This document shows, piece after piece, positions 1 through 7,173 of a stretch of DNA of 11,562 nucleotides; the stretch's first letter is position 1; each line of letters opens with the position of its first letter. The position numbers and the translations under genes are program-made. The notes under the pieces were generated by a model. The model worked only from the letters and a program-made list of their open reading frames with translations, made no database searches and was not told the origin of the DNA. Origin of the DNA: Dissophora ornata (Eukaryota; Mortierellomycota; Mortierellomycetes; Mortierellales; Mortierellaceae); contig MU617302.1 of the NCBI GenBank assembly GCA_025201705.1, positions 4,835-16,396 of the forward strand. The letters run 5' to 3'.

Positions 1-315
1 AAGAATGATTGATTTTGTTCACTCCACATATGGATGTAGAAGTTTATTGATATGAAGAGAGACCATAGTTATAAAGGAGAAGGGAGCGTAGTTGACAAGT
101 GGTGCAAAGTTGTGGTTAGTAGGACGCTAAAGACAACCTTGGAGAAAAAAAATGGCAGAGTTGCGTATCAACTAGCGCGCGGTCCTACGAGACTTCTCAA
201 CTTTGATATTTCCCAAGGCAGCGCATGGGGATCAAGGAAAAGATATTGCTCAAGGGAAGATCGCGGTTTCTGCATGGCCTCTATAGCAATACGCCATAGA
301 GGCAAGAAGCGTTGC
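1..315 (-). repeat. Dispersed repeat, copy 1 (shortened)
   Basis: Two blocks of this segment recur near the right side of the window. Bases 1-112 match 9191-9302 with only a few mismatches, and about 227-315 match about 9638-9726 at roughly 85-90%. The 112-base middle differs from the 335-base middle of the other copy. On the minus strand the outer block has a TATA-like CTTTATAA (76-69) followed by AATAAA (48-43), an order typical of an LTR or of a compact promoter and poly(A) unit. The inner block is open on the minus strand and encodes a peptide similar to that of copy 2, with FLDPH shared. I do not recognise the family. The right edge abuts retroelement protease sequence at 315/316, and the left edge may lie outside the window. 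Confidence 0.75.
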
Positions 316-781
316 ACACAAACTCTGTCACGACACAAAGAAAGGCTTGATCTTTAACAAGGCAACGCTTGAACTGCATTGCGGACATGACAGGAGTGTG
401 GGTAGGTTTGGCATAAACATGGATGAAAATATCGGGATCGACAGTAATGGTATGCTTGGCGAGATCCACAACAGGTTTTGGGATGGATCTGGCAAGCCAG
501 CGTTTACCAAGGACAGCTTCGAATCTGGTCTGGATAATGTTGAATTGGACGACGGGCTGGAAGTTTTCGGCTAACTTCAGGCGAATGTGACAGTAACGGG
601 AACAGGTGACGGGTTGACCACCACCAAAAGTAACCACAATTGGTTCTTTTTTCTTGGACGTAGGGATGTGAAGTGAACGGACGATCTCCTGACTAATGTA
701 GTTGGCATTGGCTCCAGAGTCAATTAAGACATCGAGCTTGTAACGTTTGACGTAGCCAGCTACTGTCACGAACCGAGCCTG
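316..781 (-). pseudogene. Retrotransposon aspartic protease (retropepsin-like) remnant
   Basis: This is the protease domain that processes the Gag-Pol polyprotein. The minus-strand frame contains the catalytic motif DSGA (about 722-711) within LDVLIDSGANANYIS. It is followed by a flap-like FGGGQPV stretch and then AVLGKRWL, which corresponds to the second conserved strand of clan AA proteases (usually an LG preceded by hydrophobic residues). The domain is about 130 residues long, normal for a retropepsin. The frame runs off at 316 into the dispersed repeat, where the translation ends at a stop (281-283) without reaching reverse transcriptase. Its N-terminal side is interrupted by the 786-1097 insertion. 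Joined across that insertion, it is in frame with the linker upstream. Confidence 0.85.
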
Positions 782-785
782 AATT

Positions 786-1097
786 GTGTCTAGAACGAGT
801 CTAGCCCTAGGTCGCGTCTGGTCTAGAAGTCGAGGAATGGGAATGAGGAAACAAATGGGCGAAATGGAATGAGCTCATTCAACAAGCATAAGTTCTAGAC
901 CCCGGGCTCTCGCCTGTTCTCCCTGTAGCCTAACCTTATTACAGACGCGTGCCCTACGGGTTTCCCACAGACATACGCTCTAGGTAGTATCCTACGTCGC
1001 GTATAAATACTCCGTAGCCATAGTCCATAGAACGTCAGTCTGCAATACAATTCACACCAACCATAGCCCTGCACACTCGCCTCTGATACACACAATT
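786..1097 (+). mobile_element. Insertion in the gag-pro linker: solo LTR-like or MITE-like
   Basis: The segment lies between two identical 8-mers CCTGAATT (778-785 and 1098-1105). Removing the insert plus one repeat copy (320 bases) puts the linker frame exactly in register with the protease frame, as expected for an insertion into once-coding DNA. Its edges are mirror-like (AATTGTGT at the left, ACACAATT at the right), with an inner TGTGTC...ACACA pair. On the plus strand a TATAAATA box sits about 90 bases before the right end, which favours a solo LTR in plus orientation. The exact boundary between target duplication and terminal repeat is ambiguous because the two overlap. No coding capacity was seen. 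Confidence 0.6.
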
Positions 1098-1098
1098 C

Positions 1099-1490
1099 CT
1101 GAATTCTGCCTACCCTGTCCTTGACAGCTACATACATCAGTTGTTCGTCTTCTGGTTCTTCGGGTAGAATGGGAAGCTCGGGCGAAATGGCGGACATGGT
1201 CGGCGTACTCGAGGACAACAAGGGGACGGTAGGTAGGGATGGACTAGACGGTGTCGACCCACCAACCGGTGACGACGGAACAAGGGACATGAACGGACGG
1301 GATGCAGAGGACAACACCTCTTGCGGACAAGGACAAGGATCAGAACAACACTGCTCTGACAGACAAGGAACCTTAGGGGATTCGGCAGACAACTTAGTCA
1401 ATACTCCTTTGGTCTTCACTCTTTTAACACTGGACCCCTCATAGGCAGAGTGATCCTTCACAGGAGGAGTAGGGGGGCTGATCCCATGCA
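1099..1490 (-). pseudogene. Gag-pro linker region of the retrotransposon
   Basis: This minus-strand frame continues the polyprotein after the zinc knuckle. It is rich in Ser, Pro and Thr, then turns acidic (LPEEPEDEQ) before a short segment ending in VGRIQ, where the insertion begins. Such low-complexity linkers are common between nucleocapsid and protease in gypsy-type elements. The frame differs from the zinc-knuckle frame, and the switch falls at or near a run of six C (G on the plus strand, 1472-1477), so a homopolymer indel is the simplest cause. A programmed frameshift at this site is possible but not supported by anything else, because this copy is broken elsewhere. Confidence 0.6.
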
Positions 1491-2281
1491 GAGATCCAGC
1501 GGTCTCTGCTGGGACTTGACATTTTCCGACTTGGGACGGCCAGAGTTGGATGAGAACTTCTCAGGACAGCTCTTGGCTTGATGACCGGGCTTGTGGCAGT
1601 AGAAGCAAGTCCTAAGCTGGAAGTCCTTTTGTTTCTGTTTGGCGGAGGACAGGGAGCGGCTGTTGGAAACATGCGTCTGCATGGCATCTAAGTCCATTGG
1701 ACCTGGGGCCATTGGATCATAAGCGGGTTTATGGAAATTGGTGGGAAGGATGTTACGGAATCGGAACTGGACTCGGTCGTAGCTCTCGGCAATATGCTGG
1801 ACACTCGACAAGGTGGTAGCTAGAATGGGGTTGCCGGCAAAATGCAGTCGTATCTGGGGCTTGAGACCACGCATGAAGCATGTCAGGGCCTCCGCATCCG
1901 TGAGATCTCGAGCTTGAGTATGCAGCTTTTCGAATTCTCGGATGTATCTAGAGACATCGGACTATCGTAGATCTTTTCACGGGCAATTTCTGCAGCATTG
2001 ATATTTTCGAACCGGCCAGAGAGCTTGGCTTGGAACGTTTCCCAGAGTAAGGACTCGTCCAATAACTCGGGTAGGTTTAACTGAGCCCAATCAGCGGCGA
2101 CATCGCGAAGCAGGAGGCGGGCGGCACAGGTCTTGGTGGACGCGTTGGTAATATTGGCAACTTGGAAGTAGTCGTCTAACTGTTTCAACCATCGGTCGAT
2201 GTCTTCGGATTCGCGACCGTGAAAGAGGTCGGGCTTGATAGCCTTCAGAACGGCATCAGGGACATGGGGATTTGTCAACAT
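1458..2281 (-). pseudogene. Retrotransposon Gag with CCHC zinc knuckle, frameshifted
   Basis: Gag packages the element RNA. The start was chosen at ATG 2281-2279 (MLTNPHVPDA), about 90 bases after the primer binding site. The N-terminal part (to about 1965) has the look of the retrotransposon gag domain: HGRESEDIDRWLKQLDDYF, then AADWAQ. Around 1962-1985 the homology changes frame, and the new frame carries a TAG at 1964-1962 directly before SDVSRYIREFEKLH. The second frame runs on through CFMRGLKPQIRLHF to a perfect C-x2-C-x4-H-x4-C knuckle (CFYCHKPGHQAKSC, about 1608-1567). It ends at a TGA at 1458-1460. The frame change and the stop mean that no intact Gag is made. Confidence 0.85.
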
Positions 2282-2371
2282 TGTAACGGTGGAAGAAGAG
2301 AGCAGGAACAAGGAAAACAAGGACAGGGAAAACAGGAAACGAAGGGAACAAGGACTAGGAGGTGGGAAAGG

Positions 2372-2389
2372 AACGTTCCTTTGCTACCA
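2372..2389 (-). promoter_or_regulatory. Primer binding site, initiator tRNA-Met-like
   Basis: Directly after the LTR end (minus strand ...CCGTTACA) comes TGGTAGCAAAGGAACG. TGGTA is the complement of a tRNA 3' end TACCA, and TGGTAGC matches the start of primer sites complementary to initiator tRNA-Met in many LTR elements. The downstream bases would fit an initiator tRNA with AGCAAAG at its 5' end, which is an inference. There is no spacer between LTR and site. Confidence 0.7.
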
Positions 2390-2759
2390 TGTAACGGTTT
2401 TGCGACTTGGCAGCGCCGACAAGAGAAGTTTTTCAGTGGAAGAGAGAGACTAGAGTGTGTTTTATATGTTTTTAATAAAAAGGAGTCCGAAACTACTGAA
2501 CTAACTAGGCAGTGATCATTGCTATTTATACGTGTTCAGGAACTAGCTTATTAATCATGGTTCCCGTGAACCAGCCTGGTGACCCTATCCAACTAGATAG
2601 CTTGGCCTATGCTGGAGTTGGGTTGGATTTGTCAGCGTCGTATGATCTCGACGTTATTGGTACGTGATCGTGATCATACATGAGGAGTGGATCATTGGCC
2701 GAGATCCATGGTCATGAGTATCCAGAGTTCTGAAACTCTGACACTTTATTAACGTTACC
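2390..2759 (-). repeat. 5' LTR of the gypsy-like element
   Basis: The LTR end is fixed by the adjoining primer binding site and reads CCGTTACA on the minus strand. A mirror of that end, GGTAACG at 2759-2753 (expected TGTAACG), marks the probable start, with the first T apparently mutated to G. This gives 370 bp. A TATAAATA box on the minus strand at 2530-2523 would start transcription roughly 30 bases downstream, leaving an R-U5 of about 100 bases with ATTAAA in it. A pyrimidine-rich leader follows the primer site. Only one LTR is in the window, so its left boundary rests on the inverted termini alone. It directly abuts the truncated Tigger-like sequence. Confidence 0.65.
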
Positions 2760-2801
2760 TTATGTCCTTTTAATGCGAAGGCGAAAACCTTCCTCAAGGA
2801 T

Positions 2802-4115
2802 TTGGGCAAGATGCGGAGCTGCAGGGTCTGGTGGAAGTTCTACCATGGCAAACCAGATCACAACAAAGTCGCACCGGAAGCGGAAAACAACCTGCGAATA
2901 TACAAAGAGAAACAGAGAGACCAGGAGGTCAAGGATAATCAGGCAGCGGGGCCACAACCAAAGGCAACGAAGCGCGCAGATTACATAAACGCTTACGCCT
3001 TCCTCTATTGGATCAAGAATTGCCAAAGTTCCATGGTCGAAAAGGACCCATCGAGGAACATCTTACTACTCATAGACAACGCCTCTTGTCATACGGCGGC
3101 ATTGCGCCATGCTGCCGACTTTCTCAATATAAAAGTGCTGCCATTGCCGCCAAATTCAACATCGGTTACGCAACCGCTCGACACCGGAATCATTTCGGTC
3201 TTCAAAAGGCGGTATCGCGATTACATCGATAGTCTGATAGTTCGCAAGGCCAACGATGCTGCGACCGCTGCAGATGCGGTATCAATAATGAGTAAAGGCG
3301 CCGAGACTGGAGGCGCTGTCGATGCAGCATCGGGACTCAACGACGGCGTCACAATTGAGAAGCCTCCGAAGATCAAGGTGTCAAACAAGGAGGCGTGGCA
3401 TTTTATAGTGCATGCATGGGACGCCATGAGGCCAGAATGTATCAGGAGCTGTTTTCGACATGTTCTTATTTTCTGCGAAACCCAAAAACAGCTTCTGTGG
3501 CCTCACGATCGAGTAGAGGAGGAAGTAGCCATTGCGTTCGCGGAAACACAACAAAACATTCTTCAGCTACTCCGGGTACAGGAATATGAGGATGCGCAAG
3601 TGTCATCTGCCGAACAAGCACTACCAACGTCATCAACATTAGTGGCTGACATTGGTCCGGATACCGCCTCAAGTGACAGTGACGAAGATGTAGGAGAAAC
3701 CCCACCCATTGTTGCTCAGACTATCGTTGACGTCAATAGCTCTCTCAGCACTCACAAGCACCTGCTGGTATCAGTCTCAAAGCTTTTGGATGGATCACCT
3801 TTTATTTCCAAGCTTATTGACCAACATCGCGACGACGAAATGTTCATGGGTTATTTTGTGCCAGAGAAAACGGGAGCGGAGGAGCTAGCTGCCGACGACT
3901 GGTTTAGTAGTGCGAGCGAGGGCAACGACACCGAAAATCAAGACTACGTTTTGGGGCCCAAGCTAGGGCTACAAGCGACCATCGAAAGGGGATCTCCGTT
4001 AAAGCCAAAACTCTTCCGAAAGCTTTCCCGTGGGCGGTCGTACCAGAGTGAAGTTGAACAGCTTTATTCATCAGGACCGTCGTGCCTTGAGGATTCCCAT
4101 GAGTACCACAACTGA
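2802..4115 (+). CDS. Pogo/Tigger-type DDE transposase, 5'-truncated
   Basis: The ORF encodes 437 residues. From about residue 60 it reads as the DDE_1 superfamily domain of pogo/Tigger/jerky proteins. INAYAFLYWIKN precedes NILLLIDNASCH, whose D92 is the second catalytic aspartate. LPLPPNSTSVTQPLDTGII then carries the third at D127, 34 residues later. The family's N-terminal CENP-B-like helix-turn-helix and the first catalytic aspartate (usually in a D-E-T motif) are absent. Residues 1-55 look unrelated and are probably chance coding across a junction with the neighbouring retroelement. Residues 150-437 form an acidic, Ser/Asp-rich C-terminal extension. The protein should be catalytically dead. 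The long open frame suggests recent truncation or a retained non-catalytic role, but truncation alone explains it. Confidence 0.8.
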   Translation: MGKMRSCRVWWKFYHGKPDHNKVAPEAENNLRIYKEKQRDQEVKDNQAAGPQPKATKRADYINAYAFLYWIKNCQSSMVEKDPSRNILLLIDNASCHTAALRHAADFLNIKVLPLPPNSTSVTQPLDTGIISVFKRRYRDYIDSLIVRKANDAATAADAVSIMSKGAETGGAVDAASGLNDGVTIEKPPKIKVSNKEAWHFIVHAWDAMRPECIRSCFRHVLIFCETQKQLLWPHDRVEEEVAIAFAETQQNILQLLRVQEYEDAQVSSAEQALPTSSTLVADIGPDTASSDSDEDVGETPPIVAQTIVDVNSSLSTHKHLLVSVSKLLDGSPFISKLIDQHRDDEMFMGYFVPEKTGAEELAADDWFSSASEGNDTENQDYVLGPKLGLQATIERGSPLKPKLFRKLSRGRSYQSEVEQLYSSGPSCLEDSHEYHN

Positions 4116-4449
4116 GGAGGCCATCGGCAGCGACGGTAGCGGTCAAGATGGCGGAGATACCGAGGAGGACGAAGCGCAGACAAAGGAAGACACTTTCGTT
4201 CGCGGCCAAATTCATGGTCTCTTGACTGCTGTCGCTGGTATGATGGGAGGCAGTAAAAAGCTGAAGCGGTACCTACCTCAAGTAGAGCTAATTGCAGATT
4301 CAATGGTGAACAGGGCTTTCAAGGAAGACGATCGAGCTTACAGCGATAAATGCATTGAGGAACGTAACATTCAAGCGAAAAGGTTCAAGGAACGAAAGGC
4401 AAAGCTTGCGTTGGAGAAGGAGAAGCTTGACAGGAGATTTCCATTATAG
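4099..4449 (+). CDS. Small acidic/coiled-coil ORF overlapping the transposase 3' end
   Basis: The ORF is 116 codons from ATG 4099 to TAG 4449 and overlaps the end of the transposase frame by 17 bases in another frame. The N-terminal 35 residues are acidic and Ser/Gly/Thr-rich (SDGSGQDGGDTEEDE). The middle has a hydrophobic patch (HGLLTAVAGMMGG). The C-terminal third is highly charged and could form a coiled coil (KERKAKLALEKEKLDRRF). I do not recognise a family. It may be the C-terminus of the same ancestral transposase protein, displaced by a frameshift near 4100, or a separate second ORF of the element. The frame is open further upstream to at least 4030, which weakly favours the frameshift reading. 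Confidence 0.5.
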   Translation: MSTTTEEAIGSDGSGQDGGDTEEDEAQTKEDTFVRGQIHGLLTAVAGMMGGSKKLKRYLPQVELIADSMVNRAFKEDDRAYSDKCIEERNIQAKRFKERKAKLALEKEKLDRRFPL

Positions 4450-4615
4450 AGGTTCAGGTTTTGCTCCAATCCTTTTTGACGTCAAAAGTGGATCTGAAAA
4501 TTCCACCCGACAAGAACGTCCCTCTATGATAAGGTTCACCCAATCAGGTCGAGATCGACGACGCTTCTGATCAATAACGAAACTAGAATGGTGATCCTCC
4601 TGCACTGTCCTCTCA

Positions 4616-4705
4616 GGGGTACCTCACCTCTTTCTTCCCCTTTCACCTTTCTCATCTCCTCCCCCCTTCTCACTCACACACACACACACACACATACACA
4701 CAAAA
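4616..4705 (+). promoter_or_regulatory. Pyrimidine-rich and (CA)n region upstream of actin
   Basis: The 90 bases before the actin ATG consist of a CT-rich tract (about 4621-4675) followed by a CA microsatellite (4671-4702) that runs almost to the start codon. CT-rich tracts near transcription starts are typical of highly expressed fungal genes. The start context is ACAAAAATGGC, with A at -3 and G at +4. No clear TATA box was found. Confidence 0.5.
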
Positions 4706-5842
4706 ATGGCTACCATTGCTTTTTATGACGACGAAGTTGTTGCCCTTGTTATTGATAATGGTTCCGATACGTGCAAGGCCGGTTTCGCCGCTGAAGATGC
4801 TCCCCGGTACGTTTTCCCCTCGATCGTCGGTCATCCCCGTCGCCAGGGTGTCATGGCCGGTATGGACTCCTATGTCGGTGGCGAGGCTCAGTCCAAGCGT
4901 AGTATCCTCAACTTGAAGTACCCCATTGAGCAAGGTATCATCACCGACTGGGACGATATGGAGAAAATCTGGCATCACACCCTCTACAACGAGCTCCGTG
5001 TTGCCCCCGAGGAGCACCCCATCCTCTTGTCCGAGGCTCCCCTCAACCCCAATTCTAACCGCGAAAAGACGACCCAGATCATGTTCGAGACCTTCAACTC
5101 CCCCGCCGCCTACATCGCCAACCAGTCTGTCCTCTCTCTCCACGCTTCCGGTCGTACCACCGGTATCGTCCTCGACTCTGGTGATGGTGTCACCCACTTC
5201 GTCCCCATCTATGAGGGTTATGCTCTTGGCCATGCCACTCTCTCTCTCGATCTCGCTGGTCGTGACTTGACCGACTACCTCATGGAGATCCTCGTGCAGG
5301 GTGGTTACTCTATCCCCACCTCTGCCGATTGTGAAATCGTTCGTGACATCAAGGAGAAGCTCTGCTACGTTGCTCTCGACTTTGAGCAGGAGATGCAGAC
5401 TGCTGCCTCATACTCTACCCTCGAGAAGTCGTACGAGCTTCCCGACGGTCAGGTCATCACTATCGGTAACGAGCGTTTCTGGGCCCCCGAGGCCCTCTTC
5501 CAACCTGAATTCTTGGGTCACGCAGGTCCTGGTATCCACGAAGCCACCTACAACTCGATCAGGAAGGGAGATGTCGATATGCATCGCGAATGGTACGGAA
5601 ACATTGTCATGTCTGGCGGCACCACAATGTACCCCGGTATTGCCGACCGTATGCAGAAGGAGATCACCTCCTTGGCTCCCAGTAGGATAAAGGTCAATGT
5701 TGTTGCTCCCGAACAGCGCAAGTACTCTGTCTGGATCGGAGGATCCATCTTGGCTTCCCTCTCTACCTTCCAGTGTTTGTGGATGTCCAGGCTGGAGTAC
5801 GACGAATCTGGTCCCTCCCTTGTCCACCGCAAGTGCTTCTAA
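4706..5842 (+). CDS. Divergent, intronless actin
   Basis: This is a full-length 378-residue actin, collinear with the 375-residue family from near the N-terminus to VHRKCF. Actin binds and hydrolyses ATP and polymerises into cytoplasmic filaments. The nucleotide-site residues retained include D17, N18, G19 and S20 of loop 1, the DSGDGVTH loop, the glutamine of [26 protein letters not shown] and RKYSVWIGG. The oddities lie elsewhere. The N-terminus is about six residues longer. Loop-1 Gly15 is Asp21 here. Three residues (usual GQK) are missing from the DNase-I-binding loop after VMAGM53. The usually methylated His73 is Gln76. The hydrophobic plug region is changed ([11 protein letters not shown]). 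Codons are strongly biased to C-ending forms, as in highly expressed genes, and there are no stops or frameshifts, so it looks selected. A divergent paralog is likelier than the main actin. It has no introns, so a retrocopy origin is possible. Confidence 0.95.
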   Translation: MATIAFYDDEVVALVIDNGSDTCKAGFAAEDAPRYVFPSIVGHPRRQGVMAGMDSYVGGEAQSKRSILNLKYPIEQGIITDWDDMEKIWHHTLYNELRVAPEEHPILLSEAPLNPNSNREKTTQIMFETFNSPAAYIANQSVLSLHASGRTTGIVLDSGDGVTHFVPIYEGYALGHATLSLDLAGRDLTDYLMEILVQGGYSIPTSADCEIVRDIKEKLCYVALDFEQEMQTAASYSTLEKSYELPDGQVITIGNERFWAPEALFQPEFLGHAGPGIHEATYNSIRKGDVDMHREWYGNIVMSGGTTMYPGIADRMQKEITSLAPSRIKVNVVAPEQRKYSVWIGGSILASLSTFQCLWMSRLEYDESGPSLVHRKCF

Positions 5843-5932
5843 GTATCTGGCGGCCAGAATTAGCAACTTTTTGTCGAATCGTAATTCAACAACGTCAATA
5901 CTGTACATTTTCTCTTTTTTTCTTTACAAGAA

Positions 5933-7173
5933 TACAGTGGGCTGTAAAACCGATGCAATGTTTTTAATATTTGTTTTTTATCTGGAATACGATAAGATTT
6001 GTTCATCCTACGGCTTTCAACTTTGGAATACTGACATAATACGTATTCAAAAAATTTCTTCAAGATTCTGAAAGCCCTTGTCTTTAACAATCTCCATCCC
6101 CAAAATGAAGCCAAAGTCGCAAGCCGTCGTCAAGTAAGCTATAAGGCTTGTCCGGGGGGGGGGGGTCTTTCCACTCATGAGCCTGCTACCCAACTCGGAA
6201 TAAACCTGTCCACCGTCGGCCGCATGCTTTCAAGGAACAAAGAGAACGTCTCTATCAACAAAGGAGGTTGACCAAGGAAACTCCAAGCCGAAAATGTTGA
6301 ATATGTCCAGTTGAACTTGAAACGCGGAGTTTTTAAGACAGCCGTGGAGGCTACAAAGACTGTCAATGAGATCCTCAAGGAACCTGCGTCAGTGGACACA
6401 GTACGCAGACGACTCAAGGAAGCTGGATTGATAGCCAAAAAGACCATCAAGAGGCCAGCACTCCGTGGATGTTACGTCCAAGGAAGGTTGGATTTCGTGA
6501 AAAAGTATAAAGAGTGGACTGAGGAGGATTGGGCGTTGGCTGTTTGGTCAGATGAGTCTGAGAATTAATCGTTTTTGCTCAGACGGCATTAGATACGTCT
6601 GGGATGATCAACCAGGACAGCTGAATGACAGAACTGTCCAAGGAACTGTCAAGTTTAGGGGAGGCAGTGTCATGGTATGGGTCAGGCCATATTGCCAAAA
6701 TAGATGAAACTCTCGACGCTCAACTCTACATTGAGATTCTCAAGGAGGACCTGAAGATGTCTGTGGATGAATGGGAGTTGGCCAAGGACAAATTCATCTT
6801 TCAACTTGACAAGGATCCTAAGCATACTGCCAAGGTCACCAAGGCATATGTGGAATCAGTTGGTATGACTGAGCAGGATGAGAGACTCCTCTTTTGGCCA
6901 GCACAGTCCCCAGACCTTAACCTAATCGAGCATATGTGGGCATAACTCAAGATTCAGCTTGGAAAAAACTACCAAAAACCTCCAGGAAGCTGCAAGGAAC
7001 TATGGGAACGAATTTCAGTTGAATGGTACAAGATCCCTCAAGAGTTTTGCCGCCAACTTATCAGGAGCATGCCCAGACGTCTCCAGGCGTCCACAGAGCA
7101 AAAGGAAAGCACACTGAGTACTAGGAGAGTGAGATATCGGATTTTTCTTGCGGCTGCAAAACCGATGCAATGA
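5933..7173 (+). mobile_element. Tc1/mariner (IS630) element relic
   Basis: The left end shows TA followed by CAGTGGGCTGTAAAACCGATG, a Tc1-like start at a TA dinucleotide, about 90 bp after the actin stop. The interior carries a broken transposase. A 21-base motif GGCTGYAAAACCGATGCAATG occurs at 5940-5960 and again at 7152-7172 with one mismatch, in the same orientation, whereas intact Tc1 ends would be inverted. The true right end was therefore not found. The 7172 motif may belong to a second copy, to an inversion, or to a subterminal direct repeat. The TA target duplication cannot be confirmed without the right end. Confidence 0.7.
6103..7173 (+). pseudogene. Tc1/mariner transposase, multiply broken
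   Basis: The intact form would be a roughly 340-residue DDE transposase. The pieces in order are a helix-turn-helix region (ATQLGINLSTVGRMLSR, then VDTVRRRLKEAGLIAKK), the first catalytic D in WSDES (6551-6553), a GG-V-VW type segment near 6660-6680, the second D in FQLDKDPKHT (6808-6810), and E in SPDLNLIEHMW (6928-6930). The D-to-E gap is 39 residues, not the 34 of classical Tc1. Lesions include a long G run near 6155, TGA 6269-6271, a frame change near 6565, another near 6675, and TAA right after MWA (about 6942-6945). The C-terminal frame runs into the motif at 7152 and stops at about 7173. It is non-functional. Confidence 0.85.

Larger units (their letters stand above)
316..2759 (-). mobile_element. 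Degenerate Ty3/gypsy-like LTR retrotransposon, 5' half
   Basis: Read on the minus strand the order is LTR, primer binding site, leader, gag with zinc knuckle, linker and aspartic protease, which is the canonical start of an LTR retrotransposon. Reverse transcriptase, RNase H, integrase and the 3' LTR are missing, because sequence after the protease switches to an unrelated dispersed repeat at 315. The copy is dead: gag has a frame change with an in-frame TAG, the gag-linker junction changes frame at a homopolymer, and the linker carries an insertion. Ty3/gypsy is favoured over Ty1/copia from the look of gag and protease. Without RT or the integrase order this assignment is not certain. Confidence 0.8.

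Noticed and set aside
1121..1444. 107-codon plus-strand ORF
   Set aside because: It is antisense to the Ser/Pro-rich gag-pro linker and has no motif of its own.
1472..1477. Six-base homopolymer at the gag-linker frame change, considered as a programmed frameshift site
   Set aside because: This copy already has another frame change and a stop in gag, so an indel is sufficient. Intact copies would be needed to argue for recoding.
2557..2667. 36-codon plus-strand ORF MVPVNQPGDPIQLDS...
   Set aside because: It lies inside the minus-strand LTR and has no family match.
2773..2988. Basic 71-codon plus-strand ORF overlapping the start of the Tigger ORF
   Set aside because: It was considered as a lost DNA-binding N-terminus of the transposase. 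It has no CENP-B-like helix-turn-helix pattern and is probably chance sequence.
4670..5233. 187-codon minus-strand ORF antisense to actin, plus similar ones at 5408-5908 and 5548-5832
   Set aside because: They are shadows of the actin frame. Its strong codon bias suppresses antisense stops, and none carries family motifs.
6152..6165. Run of about 13 G in the Tc1 relic
   Set aside because: It was considered as a regulatory or quadruplex element. A single G run in a dead transposase is more likely slippage or a sequencing homopolymer problem.
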